64,000 nucleotides of DNA. Source: Hypsibius dujardini. Taxonomy: Eukaryota > Tardigrada > Eutardigrada > Parachela > Hypsibiidae. A model generated the notes under the pieces. That model had not been told where the DNA came from, did not search any database, and saw only the letters and a program-made list of their open reading frames with translations. Positions 1 through 11,666 of the stretch are shown here, in pieces; position 1 is the stretch's first letter, and each line of letters starts with the position of its first letter. The DNA lies in the NCBI GenBank assembly GCA_001579985.1, contig LRSR01007913.1, positions 62,001 through 126,000 on the forward strand, read 5' to 3'. The position numbers and the translations under genes are program-made.

Positions 1-185
1 TGTGAATTTTTTTATATGAAAGAAATCGCAAACAATATGAGGAGACAAATAGATATGTATATGCTAATAAATATAATATATGTAAATAGAAATAATAGAA
101 ATATAAGTACTTAAATATATAATATATTTAAACAGAATAAAAACTGTATATACAAAATATAAGGGGAAAAATTGACTGTAGTTAC

Positions 186-2771
186 CTTGCGAGACGAGAC
201 CCAAAATATTTACAAAATTAACATGTCGTCCACATTTGAGCATTGTTTCGAATTTTTCGGTGAATTGAGAGGTGTACTGCTCGGACGAGCCGGTCAACGT
301 TTTGGCCGCCACAATGGTCGGTTTCTTGAACACTGTTAACAGGTCGTGAGCTCGCCCTTTGTAGACAATCCTGAATTCCCCTTTCCCCAATACAATGTAA
401 CCTGTGCAGTCAAAGAGCGAGCGGTTCAGCGTGAAATTAAGAGAATACACAATTAAGGTCATGACTAACAAAAGAAGGGAATATTATTATATTTAATAAG
501 GTAATTTCTTTAAATAAGACTCCAGGTTCAGCATTGAATTAATAAAAATACAACTAGAAAATAGACAAATATGGTGAGTAAATAAACAAATATCAATTGG
601 TGAGATCATAAATTAAGAAATGCATAATTAAAAGTATGGTATTATATTTCTCAAGATAATTTCTTTAAATAATGCCTCATGTCCAGCATTAATTTGTAAA
701 AATGACTAACGAAATATATCCAGGTGTGCAGTAGCATTCAAAAGAAGCTGGAATGCTGCATCTCAAAAATCCCCGATAAGAGTCTATATGTACTTCTAAC
801 CAGATGTTAAGTGAGTCTTGCTTTTTAGAAGATAAACTTTTTTAACGAGCAAAAACAAAATGGCACTATGTTTGTTTTGAATATAGGAAAGAAATTAGAT
901 TTACATTTTAAAAAGGTGCCACTTCAATTTTTAATTTTCAATTTCCACAAAAGTAATTATACTTTCACACTTATGAAGTAAACTTACTAAGCTCGAACGT
1001 CTCCTGGGGTATCTCCAGCAGTGTAATATATTGCAAGCAAATAGCATGCAGCGACCTCTTTTCGTTGTTCACCTCATGCAGTTCGATGCTGTAAAAGCTG
1101 TCTACAATTTGTCTGGGTCTGCCGATCAGCTGGCGATGTCTGTTGCTTTGTCGCCGTCATTTGAAGAGATAAACCAGCAAGCCGACAGCCACGAAGAAGA
1201 GCAGTATGCAGCCAATGATGGCTCCAGCTTCCACGCCAGGACTAAAACTCGCACCAGTACTCGGAGTACTCCAAGTAATCGTACTATCCTCCACCGACAC
1301 GGTGGAATCAAAGCAGCTGCTGTCCAAAGACAAGATCTATCCTCAAAGACACACAACCGAGAGTTCTTGTTCAGGCGCAGGGTCGCTTTCGCGAAATTTA
1401 CATTGGTATCAACGAGTGATCCACCATGTCTTTGTCATGTCTCGTCCTCGAATTGCGTGTCAATTCCAATTTGCCTTCTTCATTTAAACCAAAGCCCCAG
1501 ACGTAGTCGTCGGTGGCATAACCGAGATCACCGGTCTGCCGCCTCCGTGGCGGAAGGCAAACATGACCTTCTGGTCACACGTACGACGAAGCACCAGATC
1601 GCCGTCTTTGATGGTCAACAAACAAATGCCATCCTGGGACAATACGTTTTGTCCTGGATGCAGCTTCTCGGGCGATTTCAAGGCAACTAATAAAAAGTGA
1701 TTATGCTTTTGTTAAAGTATACAAAGACTACACAAACGGCCACCATACTAGGCAGCCCGATTTAAAGCCACTTTTTCACCGGAACCCAACAAAAGAGGAT
1801 GGTCCAAGTTTGAGCAACTTTTGGCCGTTGCGTTGCATCTGCTTTTTGAAACTTGATGGATCTATTGATTGAACTCAAGGCTTATTTCACTACTTTCCTG
1901 CTTGATTGGGTACATTTTCATTTGAAATCGGGCTGTCAACTACTAAATGTCACTAAAGTTTAAGGGCATGCGTCGGAAGAATGCGACTAAGCCCTACAAA
2001 AGATGAATTCCGGCGCGTCTGGTCCCTGGATGCCGTGAACAACAACAGAAGAGAGCGCACATCCAACATCCTGGCAAATCCATCATTCTTTGATAACTCG
2101 GTTTGAGAAGCAGGCACATCACACCGGAGTTGAGCAATCGCATTCGCGCCCCATAAAAAGGCGAGCCGTAGGTGCCAGAATACCAGAGCGGACGGGTGGA
2201 CCCTTGCGGTCCTTGTCTGGGGACTGGTAGATGACTAGTTTTCCGTCCTGCTGCAGTGTCACAGCATGCGACGGTGCGCTGTCGTCTGTGGTGTCGCTAG
2301 TCCACAAATCCCCCCGTCACAACTTCGCAACACCTCCAAGTTTCCCTTGTTCATCCTCATCTGGATTTGATGGTCGGGTGACCAGAGGGTGTCGAGAGAT
2401 TCGAGGACCTGAGAGGATGTAGAAGAGAATCCCTTATTTCGGCATTCAAATAAGATTTTAAAATACAGTAGTATACCGTTGTATACTATGTAAACTAAAC
2501 TTCAAGAGGCCCAATAAAATGAATAATTTTGAATTTCGAGTCCTATTCATGCAATTAAATAAACAATTAAAATCAAGGCCCGGTATTGGGACTGGGGCTG
2601 CGGTACTTGCCTGTAACTGCGGACGTGGCTTTCTGTTAGTGGGACAGGGATTTGGAGTTGCTGACTCGTCTTTTTCTTATCGGTGCTGCCCATGGTCGTG
2701 TTGGTGACTTGATTGGCTCTTGCAGATATTAAACCACAGACGATCATGAATGGCCAAACAAACTGAAACAC
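186..2771 (-). pseudogene. Broken B-lectin receptor tyrosine kinase-like gene (5' part and kinase N-lobe)
   Basis: Read on the minus strand. The first exon (2771-2611) encodes a signal peptide starting MFQFVWPFMIVCGL and ends at a GC-type donor (AG|GCAAGT). From 2408 to about 1100 come fragments typical of bulb-type lectin domains: LQQDGKLVIYQ (QxDxNxVxY-like), LWYSGTYGSPFYGARMRLL and LHPGQNVLSQDG. A Ser/Thr stalk and a membrane helix (GAIIGCILLFFVAVGLLVYLFK) follow at about 1170-1235. A basic juxtamembrane segment then runs to a donor at about 990. The exon at 401-186 carries a kinase P-loop (GKGEFRIVYKG), the lysine motif VAAKTL and the RTK-like HVNFVNILGLV, and ends at a GTAACT donor. The pieces lie in different frames: I count about six shifts plus a TGA just after the membrane helix. 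The gene next door is intact, so decay is likelier than poor sequence. B-lectin receptor kinases are well known in plants; this pairing in an animal is my inference. The rest of the kinase would lie left of the window. Confidence 0.6.
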
Positions 2772-3585
2772 GGTTTTTAGCCTTTAAGGTGAGATATAGA
2801 TTAATTTAACTAAGTTTAAGATAATTTTGCAATCCGATCCAGAATTCGTCATGACTCGTTCAAAAATCAGAGATATACCTGCAATGGTAAATAGGATAAA
2901 CCCACTCCCCATTTATTTAAAATAGCAAATTGAGAGTCCAGCCCGCAAGCATGTCGTTCTGATAGGAAAAATAACAATCTAAAGAAAACTGCGAGATTTT
3001 AACAATAAAATATTTTCAGAAAGAACAATACTCATTTGCATTAATTTTGGATCTCGTGCTTTTATCTCAATGTCAGCCTCAGCTATGCAGGTAACCATCG
3101 ATGTAAAACGCTTACTCTAAAACTGCGTGTTTCTCTGCTTGTATGCATACGTTTTTTGAAACTGTTGGCATCAGCAGGTTATAAAAAAATGTGCACGGGC
3201 TCCAGCAAACATTACAAATTGCCTGCGTAAAAATGCATGGGAATCAGACAACGGCTGAGCCAAATAGTGGGAAACGTTGACGACAAAGGGTATGCAACCG
3301 ACGTCAATTTAAGTTCACTGTGTGTCTGAAATGTTTAAGCTTTGTCTGTGTGAAATTTTATTGCTATGCATCATTTGAAATAGGCAATTCCTGCAACATT
3401 TGTTACAGAGTGAACACGAAATGATGTTTTTATACGTAAACCATTTCCAGAAAAATGTACAAGAAAAATCTTATTAATTTTTTGCACTGCCTTTTCTTCC
3501 ACCACAAGATAATGCACTTCAAAAACGATCAGAAATCTAACAGAATATCAAGCCTATCAAGCTGAAAACAAAAATCTGACTGGCA

Positions 3586-3592
3586 GATTTAT
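3586..3592 (-). promoter_or_regulatory. Likely polyadenylation signal of the secreted repeat protein gene
   Basis: AATAAA in minus-strand reading about 110 bases past the stop codon of the gene ending at 3699. It is the first good signal after that stop. Confidence 0.4.
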
Positions 3593-3698
3593 TATTTACT
3601 TATTTAGTACGAAGCTGTTCACCGTCAAAACAAATTAGTTCCGTGCCTGAGACTGAAATAACAACATCGAGGATTCGCCTATGCTGTCGTAATCGTTT

Positions 3699-6600
3699 TT
3701 AAGGCAGACTTCGGTGGAAAGTACTTGCGACTGTTGTGGCCTCTACTTCATCATCGCTATCATCTCCAACCGCTACGCTTTTCCCCGTCGTTGTGGAGCT
3801 CGCCACAATAGAGCTTATTAGCGAGTTGGGCTTAAGCGGAGCACTCGTCGAAGCCATCTGCTTATCGGCGACTAAAGTGTCCGAAGGTTGAATTGGGTGG
3901 CCCGTCGTCTGTGATTGAGCAGAGGTCCGACCGGTGGTCGACACAACTTCCACGTTCTCCAGTTCATCAACGGTCTCACTATTTGCAGTGCTAACCATCA
4001 CTGCCATGGTCGACGAAACTTGTTGCATTCTTTGTTTTCCCATTTTCTGTTCCTTTTCAGCAAAGTGAAATTTCTTCGGAGGCAGCATCGCCGCTTGACT
4101 GGGACCAGCAGAACTATTCTCCTTCGCTGCGAATGTGGATTGTGTGGTCAGGTCCGTCGCAAGTGAAAATTTAACTCCTTGTTCCTTTGTTTGTTCCTTC
4201 TCGGCAAAGTGGAACTTCTTCGGAGGAAGAGCTTTGGAGGGAAGCGTTACCATTTGAACTGAAGCAGTCGTACTTTGCTTCGTCTTTGCTTCAACTGGCG
4301 TTTTTCCCTCCGTCACAGACGCTGATGTGGTTCGTTGTTCCGTTGTCGGTTCCTTTTCCGAAAAATGGAACTTCTTCTTATTCTCCGGGGCTTTCGATGC
4401 GAGGAGAATTAAAACTTTAGCTGTAGTGCTGGCCGTGCTGGTACTCTGTGTCGTCATTGCTGCTGTTGGAGCGGCGACTTCATCCTCATTTTCGCTCTCG
4501 AACTCCGGTGTAGTAGTGCCAGATTGTTCCGTTGTAGTGGTGACATTTTCCGCCATGGAGTGGTTCATCATCTTCCTCGCAGCGAGAATAGCCTGCACCT
4601 GAGCTTTCACACTGGGAATCATGGTCATCTCCGTTGTTTCTTGGGATGTCGTTGTCGTCTTTCTGGCTGCCAGAATAGCCATAACCTGAGCTTTAACCCT
4701 GGGTATCATGGTCATCTCTGTTGCTGTCTGAGTAGTGGTTGCGTCAATCTCTTCCGCATTGTCGGAGGCACTGTCGTTTTCGTTCGGATTGGAACTGTCG
4801 TTATCGTTTGCGACTTTGGGGATGCGAGCGTTCGTATCGTTCGTGGCGACTTGTGTAGTGTTCGGTTTAGTTGCAGTTTGTGTGAGGTTTAAAAGGGCAC
4901 TTGCAGGAATCTTATGCAGCTCACTTCCCATCTTGGCGTGGTCGTCAGTGGAGTTGCTGGTAGTTTCGTTCGAGCGGGATTTTATGTAGGAGAAGTCGTG
5001 AGCGGACGCGGCGGTGGAGTTCCTGTCCACGCCCGGGAAGATACGGAGAGGTTTGTCGTCGCGGAGAGCGTAGATGCGTTCCCATTCAACCTTTACCGTG
5101 TCGTTGTCTAAAACAAAAGAGGACATCCATCTTATCCAAAAACTCGGTCCTTGACTAATACGGGAGCAATATCGCACTTGCAAAAAGGCACATGTCACAC
5201 CACTACGAACAATAAAAAAGGTTGGAAAAAATTATCGTTTAAATTATCGTTTATCGTTTAAAATTTACAACTGAGACCATTTTATTCAGTTCTCGGGTCT
5301 GGGGGTTAGTATTGATAACTGCCATAGTATTACTCTGCAATATTTCAATATTAATTTTTTTTTCTTAAAAATCATTACTTTCTTTTCACCGGCATAATTA
5401 GTAATCATCCTGTCGATGTTGGCAATTATTCGTATCAGCACATGCTTTATTTTAAGGAATCCGAATAGGGTCAGTATTTATTGAGATCTTACTGGAATCT
5501 ATCATTACTCTGCGTATCTTTTGACAACATATCAATTTACAAGCATCTAACTCCCCCAAAGTTCGTTCGTGAATATAATTGATTATAAATTAGGAAGATA
5601 TTTATTAAGCCCAAAACGCTTGGTATTTCATTGTTAAGTCCTTGTAGCAACGTTTATCGCCTTTAGTTTCGAACTACAGTACACAGGTATAGTTTGCTTT
5701 GCAGCCCCAAACTACGGCATATAAATTTATATGTATATTCATTTTTATATTTATATTTTTTTATTAGTATTTATTTATATATATATGTGGAGTCAATTTT
5801 CCAAAAGTTTACAGCGCATCGTTTTTGAATTGGATAATAAACGGTAAATTTGGCGCCACAAGTAAGATAAAAATTGAGAACATACTGTTCATTATCATTT
5901 TACTAGAGTCGTAGCGTTTTTTATTTCATTGTCATCCTTGCGGCGGCTGTTGCACTGCTACTATTTTAACACAGTCATCGGACGACTTTTGAGAGTGAAT
6001 TTCTACAGGACTTATTTGCTTGCAGTTGTGAGTATACCGTGTGCACAGTAAAGTAAAGTAAAGCCTAAGTATAGTAACATAAGTAAGTAACCTAAGTAAA
6101 GTACCAAAGTAAAGCCTAATCATCAGCTGCTGTACATTCCATTTCCATTTTTTACGGCACACTCACCTCCTGTTGCGTTGACCTTGTGATCCAGCACGGC
6201 GGCAGTCAGCATCTTTTTTCCACTCAACCCAGCCCTTTCCTTCTCCGCGGTTAAAGCCCGTTTAATCATCGCCAACTGCTTAGCGTGTAACGCAACCTTG
6301 ACCGGTTCCGCTTCCGCGGCGAATCTGCTCGATCCGTCGGTTGTTGTCTTCAACGTTTTCTGCGGCACCTTCACCGGCACCTCCTGCAGCTTCGTCCAAC
6401 TGGCCTTCTTAAAGGGCGCCTTCCGTCTGTGCATCGTCGTCCCTATCGTCGTCGTCGTCGTCTCCTCGTCAACTATTTCTTCCTTTTCATCCACGGAATT
6501 TTCTGTCACATTACTGCCCTTCGTGGGACTATGGGTACTCGAAGAGTTCTCCTGTTGTAGCCCTTTGAATTTTTCAATCTTTTTCCAGTTTTCCTGCAGC

Positions 6601-8713
6601 TGTGCGTCCAAGGCTTTGACCACAGGGTCCGGCGACATTTCCAGTGTGCTATTTTCCGGGAGGACCCAGGTCCGCGGAAGGCGATCCAGGGAGTCCGAAG
6701 CAACTGTCGACGTCCCTGACTTAATTGTCGTTGATCGAGCAGTGGGCGGGGCGTTTTCTCGCTCATTTTTGGAGACCTCTTCCGCAGTTAAATTCGACGC
6801 AGATTTTAATGTGGATGAGGCCTTTTTAAGGGATAAGAAATCGTGATGAATCGTCGGTAAAGGGGACGTCGATTCCTCTTCCGCGTCGTCCACAGAAGCT
6901 GTAGTTCTTTTGGTAGCGTGTTTCTTATGCTTTTTCGTAAACAGTTTTGTGGTGGGCTCTTCGCTGGCATCTTGAGCGGACTCCTCGGTGGCTGGAAGGG
7001 GTGTAGTTGAAGTTAGAGACACTTCCGGGTTTTGACGTTGTATTTGTGCGTCAATTTTTCGGATTGACTGCTGTTTGGTGGCTTGGATCCGGTCGAGATT
7101 TTGAAAATTGTGGTTGAGTTGGTCTTCAATTTGTGAGAGACCCGTTGGGTCTTGCATTTGGATGTCGGGTAGGCCTGAGTCGCCATTGCGAGACCTACAA
7201 ATTAGATACCACAGCCATAATTGATGATAATACCTGTAAATATAACGCCTCCTCTGTCCACTAATAATCTTCCCTGCTCCCTTCACAATCATATGTTTCA
7301 AATTTATTATAAACAACACAGTTTTAATATTCTGATGAAAATTTAATTAACAATAATTACGGAAAAGGAGTTGTCTCAATCAAGCGTCGTTTAGGGTTCT
7401 TATAAGTCGGAAGCAGGACCCCTCATGGTGGGGCAAAGAGACGGGCAAAGGGTAACAAAATGTATTTTTTTCAAAACTGAAAAATCGGTCTGTCATTTCT
7501 GATCATTCCGAAACTTTTGAAAATTTGAGAGCCTGATTTTCAAGGTTCTCGGGGATATGAAAATGTTTTTAAAAACTCCAGTTTTAGTTTTCAGTTTTTC
7601 TATCAGATTTCCAATTTGTTGGGATTCAATATACGCGCCCTATTAATAACTGCAAGGGGGAGGTAAAAAAACATTCAAGAATGACCCAATTTGAATGGAA
7701 AAAGTGGAAGTTCTTGAACACGTTTCAAAATCTCGGTGGCCTCGGAAATTAAACCCCCAAAAGTTTCAAAATGATTATGAATAAAAGGAAAAATGTTGTG
7801 TTCAGTTTTGAAAAAAAGCATTTTCCTTGGTTCCCCTGGTCCTACCATGAAGGGTCTTTGTTCCAACATGTAAGAACCCTAAAGAACCCCTAGTCTCGAT
7901 GATATATTTTATGAGTTCAACCGGGGGATTTCAATTATTAGAAACTAATAGCTGAATGTTTATTGAATGCGCAACCAAGCTTCTCAAGATAGTCTATTCC
8001 TCAATAAGGTAAGTGGCATGAACGTAAGATCTCGTGCAGTGGGCGGTCATGGCTCGCTAGGAGCGACATCAATTTTGTCATAACATATTAGCTTCGAAAC
8101 TTCGGTGAAACTTACGGCGCAAACGGTGTGTACCAATGCCACCGGTCTGTCGTCTATATTTGCTGTATATCCTTCTTCGACAGCTGTCTGTCTAAGCTGT
8201 CTCGCGCGCGCGCGGAAATGCGTACTCTAATGAGCGTGGAACTTGACATACTTCTTTGTGTGGTGCTTGTGCAAGCTTCCCGGATGAGATTAATTGTACG
8301 CGCGAAAGAGAAGCAAAAATCAGCAAACAAAGAGCCAGTTATATGTGTAGTTTTTCAACGTCGCCGAACCGACAGAGAGGGAAGCACATTTCAGTTACAT
8401 TCTTTCAAAGAAAGGATGTGTTGCTTTCAGAACCTTTAATTTAGCTTAGCTGTAGAATCCAAGTTTCATTAGGCTTAAACTTTATTTCTGAACAAAATTA
8501 GAGCTCAGAACTTTGAGGATATATATATATACACACGAAATGTAGTTCGTACTATTTGAAGACTTACTGCTGAAATGCGGCAACAGGAAGACCACCACGT
8601 TCGGACTGAGCAAACTGCCGATCCGAATGGGCGATCCACTGGTCAAACAAATCAACGTTCTGCGCACCCACCACCGACACCAAAAGCAGGCAATAAAACG
8701 ACCATTGGGCCAT
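3699..8713 (-). CDS. Secreted Thr/Ser-rich repetitive protein, 860 aa, unknown function
   Basis: Three exons join in frame: 8713-8568, 7194-6167 and 5107-3699 (2583 nt). Donors are CA|GTAAGT and GAG|GTGAGT; acceptors are TTGTAG and TTTTAG. The N-terminus is a signal peptide (MAQWSFYCLLLVSVVGA, then QNVDLF), so the product should enter the secretory pathway. The remainder has no domain I recognise. It is rich in Thr, Ser, Lys and Glu, with N-glycosylation sites (for example NSTLE, NETTSNST). Exon 3 opens with the only compact stretch (VEWERIYALRDD, PLRIFPGVD). It then carries repeats: KKFHFAEKE or close forms three times, and MTMIPxVKAQVxAILAARK twice. A cuticle, mucin-like or other extracellular matrix role is possible, but that is a guess from composition. 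A TATA-like box lies just upstream, giving a very short 5' UTR. Intron 1 hosts a foldback element. Confidence 0.75.
7382..7892. mobile_element. Foldback DNA element, family 1, short form (511 bp)
   Basis: The two halves are imperfect inverted repeats of each other. The left end reads CGTTTAGGGTTCTTA and the right end, reversed, reads TTTAGGGTTCTTA. Inner matches include TTTCAAAACTGAA and GATCATTCCGAAACTTTTG against its mirror. It is flanked by GTCTCAATC (7373-7381) and GTCTCGATG (7893-7901), a probable 9-bp target duplication with two mismatches. It encodes nothing. A 9-bp duplication with long inverted repeats suggests a Mutator-like non-autonomous element. It sits in intron 1 of the secreted repeat protein gene. 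Confidence 0.65.
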
Positions 8714-8746
8714 GCTTAATTACAGTAGTCTGCAGGGATTGCACTG

Positions 8747-8757
8747 GTATATAAAAA
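8747..8757 (-). promoter_or_regulatory. TATA-like box of the secreted repeat protein gene
   Basis: TTTTTATATACC in minus-strand reading, about 35-45 bases upstream of the ATG at 8713. The spacing fits a transcription start only a few bases before the start codon. Confidence 0.45.
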
Positions 8758-10140
8758 TGCGAGAAAAACAGTAGCTCTTTCGTGAAAGAAGATATTCCCA
8801 CCATTGAGAGATTAGAGTCTATAGCGAGCGAGCGAGAGAGAGATGTTACACATGAGATTTTGCCGTGCCTTCGGGTGGTCAGTAACTGCAAGGGCCGCCG
8901 TTCATCATGGCGTCGCCACAAACACCTTTTTTGCCCTACACCGAGAGATCAAGAGTCACAGTGAGAGTACGGCAAGAGTTTACAACAAATCAGTCGACAC
9001 GGATTGCACCTACAAAAAATAATCGGAACGGCGCCGCCGACGTGTGCCGTCACAGAGAGTAGAGGGTACAGCAGATTGGGAAACTCACAATCATTTACTT
9101 AATGGTTGTTTTTGGTTTTTTTTTGCCCTCAAAACGATAAAATAACTGTGTAAATAAACAAACAATTTTGGGCGTGGCCGAAAACAAAGTCTGCTTAATC
9201 TCACAAAAATAATCACATAACTTTTAGCTTAGTTTGATCATGCACTTGTTGCATGTCGTGCTCGATGGAGGGGGCAGTGCAACTCATGCCCGGGTGATGT
9301 ACTGTCGAGGGCAGACACGGTTTCTTTGCATCCTTATAAGTGAACGGCTCAAAATACGAAACGAACATATTAAAGGAACAAAAAGTTATTTCCTGAAAGA
9401 GCACATTAGAACATCACAATTCGAACAATGGTGTTCCCGGTGTAGTATTACATTAAAACGGCGTACAGCATCAATGAACGAAGGGAACTAAAAACCACCG
9501 CTCGGTATCTAACCCATTTGCACTGGTGGAGCAGGTGAAAAATTATCGAGTTCCTATAGTTGGATCATCGCTGGTACTATAGTAGATCTCCGGCTGGTGA
9601 GAGAGTTCTATCAAATCTGAATAATTGCCTCACAAAAGAAGGCCTTGCGCAACGAATGAGCCAAAAGAAGAACGAAGAAACCCATAGTACACCATCCCGT
9701 TCTGAAAAGTCAAGGGTTCCCAGTTATTTTTTTTTCGTTTACGGTACCTATAAATTACACATGTACAGAGTATGTGTTATTGCGCACAATGCTGATAAAG
9801 AAAGTCCGCCATAAGGAAGCAACTGGTACCATCACACGCACCAACGGCGTGTGTTTCTACCGTAGCCAAACTGTTGATCCATACCGCGAGGTTGTTGCGC
9901 ACACAATCATCACTCAGGCAGACTGTTTATCCACCGGACTACAGATGAGCGCAACAAAGAAGAGAGGAAAGGGGCTACAGTTCTTAGTGAAAGAAACGGT
10001 CAGAAAACCCAGCTATTCTTTCAGGTGTAGGTCGCAAAACTGCGCCGAAAAGGAGTACTTAAGGAACCCCAAAGACTCCGTTACAAACATCAGTCTATCA
10101 GTCAACTCTTATCACTTGATATCTCTTTTCCCTTTATATT
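8758..10140. other. Intergenic stretch, nothing recognised
   Basis: Short open frames occur on both strands (the longest about 127 codons at 9774-10157, plus), but none shows a domain, codon bias or splice context that I can support. It separates two divergently oriented units. Confidence 0.5.
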
Positions 10141-10149
10141 ACACATTTT

Positions 10150-10158
10150 CCTTATAAA
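10150..10158 (+). promoter_or_regulatory. TATA-like box
   Basis: TTATAAAAG lies about 25 bases before a hydrophobic signal-peptide-like frame at 10160-10260. The spacing suggests a start of transcription near 10180, but no ATG opens that frame. Confidence 0.3.
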
Positions 10159-10161
10159 AGT

Positions 10162-10484
10162 TCCTCCCCCGAAATTGCGCGTTCGCACTGTGTTCTTCGT
10201 GGGATTTGTGGCACTGTTGTGCCTGGCCCTCGTTCCATCGACCCGGGCTGAGGATGAAGACAGTAAGTTTCCGCAATAAAGCAACTGATCCGGTCTGTGT
10301 TTTGTTCTCCTAAATCAGACATATTGGATCTTAATGAACCACCCACTGACTGGTCATTTTTTCATCAACAGACGATGATATTATGAAGGATGAGGAAGTA
10401 GAGACACGCCATCAACCCCCGGAACGTCCCCATAAAAAGGGCCGCAAGGTGTGCCGAGGAATGACAAAACTAAGCCAGGCTTAA
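10162..10484 (+). CDS. Possible small secreted peptide with damaged start
   Basis: A plus-strand frame reads RVRTVFFVGFVALLCLAL then VPSTRAEDED, a textbook signal peptide followed by acidic residues. It ends at a good donor (GACA|GTAAGT, 10260/10261). An acceptor at 10371 (CAACAG) joins in phase to an exon reading NDDIMKDEEVETRHQ, PPERPHKKGRKVCRG, TKLSQA and a TAA stop at 10482-10484. The mature part would be about 40 residues, acidic then basic. No ATG precedes the signal peptide. The bases CGAAATTGCGC stand where CGAAATGCGC would give a well-placed ATG, so one extra T may have destroyed the start. It could be a recent pseudogene, use a non-ATG start, or have its ATG on an unseen upstream exon. 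No family recognised. Confidence 0.4.
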
Positions 10485-10487
10485 AAA

Positions 10488-11660
10488 AGCTAAACTTTAA
10501 CTAACCTAAAACTTTGAGCGACCAAGTTATGGCTTTAGTTGTTTTAGTTGACTACAAAAATTGGGCTAAAAGTTGTAGTTACCAACCATTTAACTAAGGA
10601 AAAACTAAAAACATTTAGTGAACTAATTTCGGTTTGAACTAATTTTGGTTTGAACTAGCTAAACGTTTTCGTTACTAAAAGAAACTAAATTGAAGATTTT
10701 GAGCAACTAATTTTATTTGACTAAAAAAATGAACCAAAAGCTTTAGCCTTGATGTTCTTGTTTACATTGTTGTCATATCTGAACGATAAGGATGAGTCTT
10801 AAAGCTCGGTTCGAGGCTCGACTTCTCGCTTCGTTTACTAGCTTCTCCTTCAGTCTAATTTTCACTGTCTTGTAATTTCAGCTCCTCTCAATTTATTGTC
10901 CAGTAATAACTCGAAAGCAGAACTCGTGTGGTTGTGTTGTTAACCTTTGAAAGGTCAACAAGACTCTCGGGTTCTCGAAGGGAGGACAGCGTGTCTCAGA
11001 TAGAAGAGCTTGACCAAGTAGTTGTAACGTCTTTTGTAGAACTGCCGTAACGGTACAACTGGCGTACACTGTGAGTTCCGCCGAGAAGATAATCCAACAG
11101 CTTTTGCAAGAAGAGCAGCAACTTCAACAACTTTAGGCAAGGAGATGACATTAACAAATTTGTACCGTCGCTCTACCAGGCATGTTTCTGTGTGATGGTC
11201 ATGCGTCGATTAAAACAGATTGTTTTTCTCGATTTTCGATGTTTGTAAATGTCGTTGCTCAATTTCCCAATCAGTTTTCTCGATGACCGTTTTATATTCA
11301 CACTGGGTATTGTTGGTGAAGGTGTCCCGAGTTTAACCGCCAGATTGCAGCCAAAAGCGCGGTATCTTCCGTAGGAACTACATCCAAATCAGAAAAGCCA
11401 TAAACTTTCAAAATGACATGCGACGACGGTAGTCCACAAAACCCCAATAGAACAAAACATTTCCAAGGGACCACCGAACGTGGTTTCTCAACACCACAAA
11501 TGTTCTAAAAGCGGACAAGCAATGTTGCAATCATCATCACACAAGCTTTTTCAACTCAAGGCTCATTATTACCGGTGTGCTGCAGCGTTGCAAGCAAGGA
11601 ACTCAAGAAAATTCAGCGGTGATTTCTTTTTGACGCCGTTAGATCATCAGGGCTGCAGAT
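10488..11660. other. Non-coding stretch with AACTAA-rich degenerate repeat
   Basis: From about 10480 to 10750 the motif AACTAA and its complement TTAGTT recur at irregular spacing, giving self-complementary sequence. A similar stretch lies at 58970-59180. The rest, to 11660, shows no gene I can support. Confidence 0.45.
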
Positions 11661-11666
11661 AAGCGT

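Noticed and set aside
6298-6846. 182-codon plus-strand frame opposite the secreted protein gene
   Set aside because: It is the mirror of a low-complexity coding exon on the minus strand and has no independent support.
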